Source: Isochrysis galbana
Lineage: Eukaryota > Haptophyta > Isochrysidales > Isochrysidaceae
Assembly: GCA_018136815.1 (NCBI GenBank)
Contig: CM030941.1
Location: 1,053,582-1,117,581, forward strand
DNA: 64,000 nt
Direction of reading: 5' to 3'
In this document: positions 62,426 to 64,000 of the stretch, piece by piece
Layout: each line of letters opens with the position of its first letter
Position numbering within the stretch: position 1 is the stretch's first letter
Made by a program: the position numbers and the translations under genes
The notes under the pieces: model-generated
The model's input: only the letters and a program-made list of their open reading frames with translations
What the model was told of the DNA's origin: nothing
Database searches by the model: none

Positions 62426-63553
62426 GTGGCCGCCATGTTCCATCGGTCTGCAGGGGACCACGAGCGCCAATGGCACTCGAGGACGCTGGGGTACGACAGC
62501 CAACGGGGCGGGGTGGGAAGTTTGCTCTCGCACGACGCACGCGTCGAGGCGCTGCCCACGCCGCCCGAGCACGCCGCACGCAGAGACAATGTGCGCGAGA
62601 CATTCCAGGCGACTGGTGCTGCGGCTCCACCTGTAGACTCCCTCGCCCAGTTCGGGCGGCGCGGCGCGGGCGAGATTGCGCAGAAAGCTCGTGCACGTGG
62701 GAGTGAGATGGACCTGGCCATGCATGGGATCGGCGCAATCGAGAAGCCGAGGCGAGCACCGCCCCCAGCTCACCAGCAAGGTAGCCAGATGCAGGCGCTC
62801 ATGTCGGGTGAGAGCCCTCCCCCAGGCGCGGCGCTCGACGATCCTTTCGCACATGTACGAGGTGGCGGGAGACATCGACCAGCTGCGCAGGCGTACCCGA
62901 CCGACCCACTGGCCCTCATCAACGCTGATCTGGGCTTGAGCGCGCTAGACAGGCAGGCAACAAATCCGGCTGCGCCCCAGCCTTGTCACGACAGCAATGA
63001 CTTGGTTCGTTCTGTCAACGAGGCGTACGATGCACTGATGCGTGCTGTGACCTCGGCCCCACGGGAGGCGGATGGGTCGCTCTCAGATTACACCTTTGTC
63101 TTTGACATCCTCCAGCGGCATGGATTCCAGCTCGGAACCGAAGGAGCTGGTAATCTGATTGCATCATGCGATGTTCAAGGGGGCATATCATTTTCGGAGT
63201 TCTTGCAGTGTCTTGGCCTCGCCCCGCCCAGCCGCTCCGATCATGCAGGCATTGACACATCTCAACAGGCTCAGGAACAGCAGCTGTCCGCTGCAGCAAC
63301 AGCCAAAGCTCCCTTGACGTGGACTGCAGGTGGTAACTTCCGGGAAGAAGGTCCTTCGCAGGTGCACATGCCGGCATCTAGCGGGACATTGCGTGACCTT
63401 GTACGGGTCCCTGGAGGGGTCAGCGGCGCCAATCTGGAACTCGGACGTCTTCTCAATGGTGATCTAAATCGAAACGCCCGGCGGAGCAACCTTGTTCGTG
63501 AGGCTGAAGAGCACTCGCCTCCCGCCCGCTCCACTGGAGGCCGCATTTTCTGA
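62426..63553 (+). CDS. Hypothetical protein with degenerate EF-hand-like region
   Basis: 375 aa. Residues about 190-265 are compact and helical ('RSVNEAYDALMRAV', 'DYTFVFDILQRHGFQL', 'IASCDVQGGISFSEFLQCLGL'); the last part resembles an EF-hand second half (D-x-Q-G-G-I-S-F-x-E-F) but lacks a full set of calcium ligands. The flanks are rich in Ala, Pro, Gly, Ser and Arg and look disordered. A flagellar or scaffold role is possible but not shown. The frame is continuous from 62426; later Met codons in the first 140 residues are alternative starts. Confidence 0.55.
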   Translation: MAAMFHRSAGDHERQWHSRTLGYDSQRGGVGSLLSHDARVEALPTPPEHAARRDNVRETFQATGAAAPPVDSLAQFGRRGAGEIAQKARARGSEMDLAMHGIGAIEKPRRAPPPAHQQGSQMQALMSGESPPPGAALDDPFAHVRGGGRHRPAAQAYPTDPLALINADLGLSALDRQATNPAAPQPCHDSNDLVRSVNEAYDALMRAVTSAPREADGSLSDYTFVFDILQRHGFQLGTEGAGNLIASCDVQGGISFSEFLQCLGLAPPSRSDHAGIDTSQQAQEQQLSAAATAKAPLTWTAGGNFREEGPSQVHMPASSGTLRDLVRVPGGVSGANLELGRLLNGDLNRNARRSNLVREAEEHSPPARSTGGRIF

Positions 63554-64000
63554 GTTCCGGCAAGAAATCTAGTGTTTGACTTTCACTGTAGTAGAATATC
63601 TTCCCGTTCACTGTAATAGACCTGACACGTCTACTCGCACATGCTCTCCCTGCGCAGCATCTCCATAGACTCTCATGCATACTGCACAAGGACGGATATT
63701 ATTCACACTTCACGTAAGCGCAGACAACAATCACTAGACTATTCTTTAGGGATCAAACTCGATAAAGGAACGATTCAAAGACTGAGCAAGATCGAATATC
63801 GGGCATTTATGATGCTTAAGGGGGACAGCCACAAATCTCGAGCAGATTTCGGTCGGGAGCTGGCAGGACCAGATGATCATACATGCGAAAGCGAGCTTTG
63901 CCTCCATTTGATGAGCAGTATTCGAGTTGCATCTTGGCGTGCAAGGCGCAAAAAGTTGGAAGGCGGACATGACCATTAGGCTCAAGGAGATTTGCTGCGT
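63554..64000. other. Window end, possible small ORF
   Basis: A 112-codon plus-strand frame (63641-63979) and an 80-codon minus-strand frame (63985-63746) overlap; neither has a known domain. Likely 3' UTR and flank of the preceding gene, or the edge of the next one. Confidence 0.25.

Noticed and set aside
1-64000. CRISPR arrays, bacterial operons, rRNA or tRNA genes
   Set aside because: Introns, eukaryotic gene families and repeats exclude a prokaryotic source. No tRNA T-loop with matching acceptor stem and no rRNA segment was seen by eye; a tRNAscan-SE run would be needed to exclude degenerate ones.

Overview
This is a GC-rich nuclear window from a photosynthetic eukaryote. Host genes are split by short GT-AG introns. 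One of them, PsbP, carries a signal peptide followed by a twin-arginine thylakoid signal, as expected for an alga with a complex (secondary) plastid. A haptophyte or a photosynthetic stramenopile is most plausible; this is inference and I cannot name the species.

Host genes, left to right: a 1,287-aa coiled-coil protein (1.6-5.4 kb, -); a REEP/HVA22-type membrane protein (16.1-17.6 kb, -); the KDEL receptor (22.0-23.0 kb, -, four exons); a DTW-domain protein (25.8-26.9 kb, -); U1 snRNP protein C (28.2-28.9 kb, -, four exons, last two duplicated); a cytochrome b561-domain protein (32.6-33.4 kb, +); VWA8 (34.0-39.8 kb, -, five exons, 1,706 aa); a possibly tail-anchored unknown (41.5-42.6 kb, +); PsbP (43.2-44.0 kb, +, three exons); a NYN/PIN-like protein (46.0-46.8 kb, -) divergent from an 840-aa coiled-coil protein (47.2-49.7 kb, +); a LYR-motif/AlgH fusion (55.2-56.9 kb, -); an RCE1-type CAAX protease (57.7-58.6 kb, -); and two unrecognised ORFs (59.0-59.8 and 62.4-63.6 kb, +). 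They form no single pathway. They are housekeeping genes of the secretory, splicing, RNA-modification, mitochondrial and plastid systems, separated by mobile DNA.

The spaces between genes are full of repeats: a Ty3/gypsy pol with chromodomain (6.0-11.9 kb) and two gypsy fragments; a Ty1/copia 3' fragment; a LINE-like 3' fragment; a hAT transposase remnant; three mariner/Stowaway-like fragments; and a virus-like patch at 31.0-32.5 kb.

The most unusual material is a dispersed set of hairpin-rich repeats (here called A, B, C, D, G and K). Their sense-strand 5' heads share a small stem, CTA-NNN / N'N'N'-T(A/G)G, usually with a TTAT loop. The NNN positions differ between families but stay complementary, and the G-T pairs appear only on one strand. 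One complete unit is bounded by a 16-bp target-site duplication that abuts this hairpin, and a 5'-truncated copy has a 9-bp duplication. Heads and tails are combined in different ways. This looks like an RNA-mobilised, structured element family that I cannot match to a named one.
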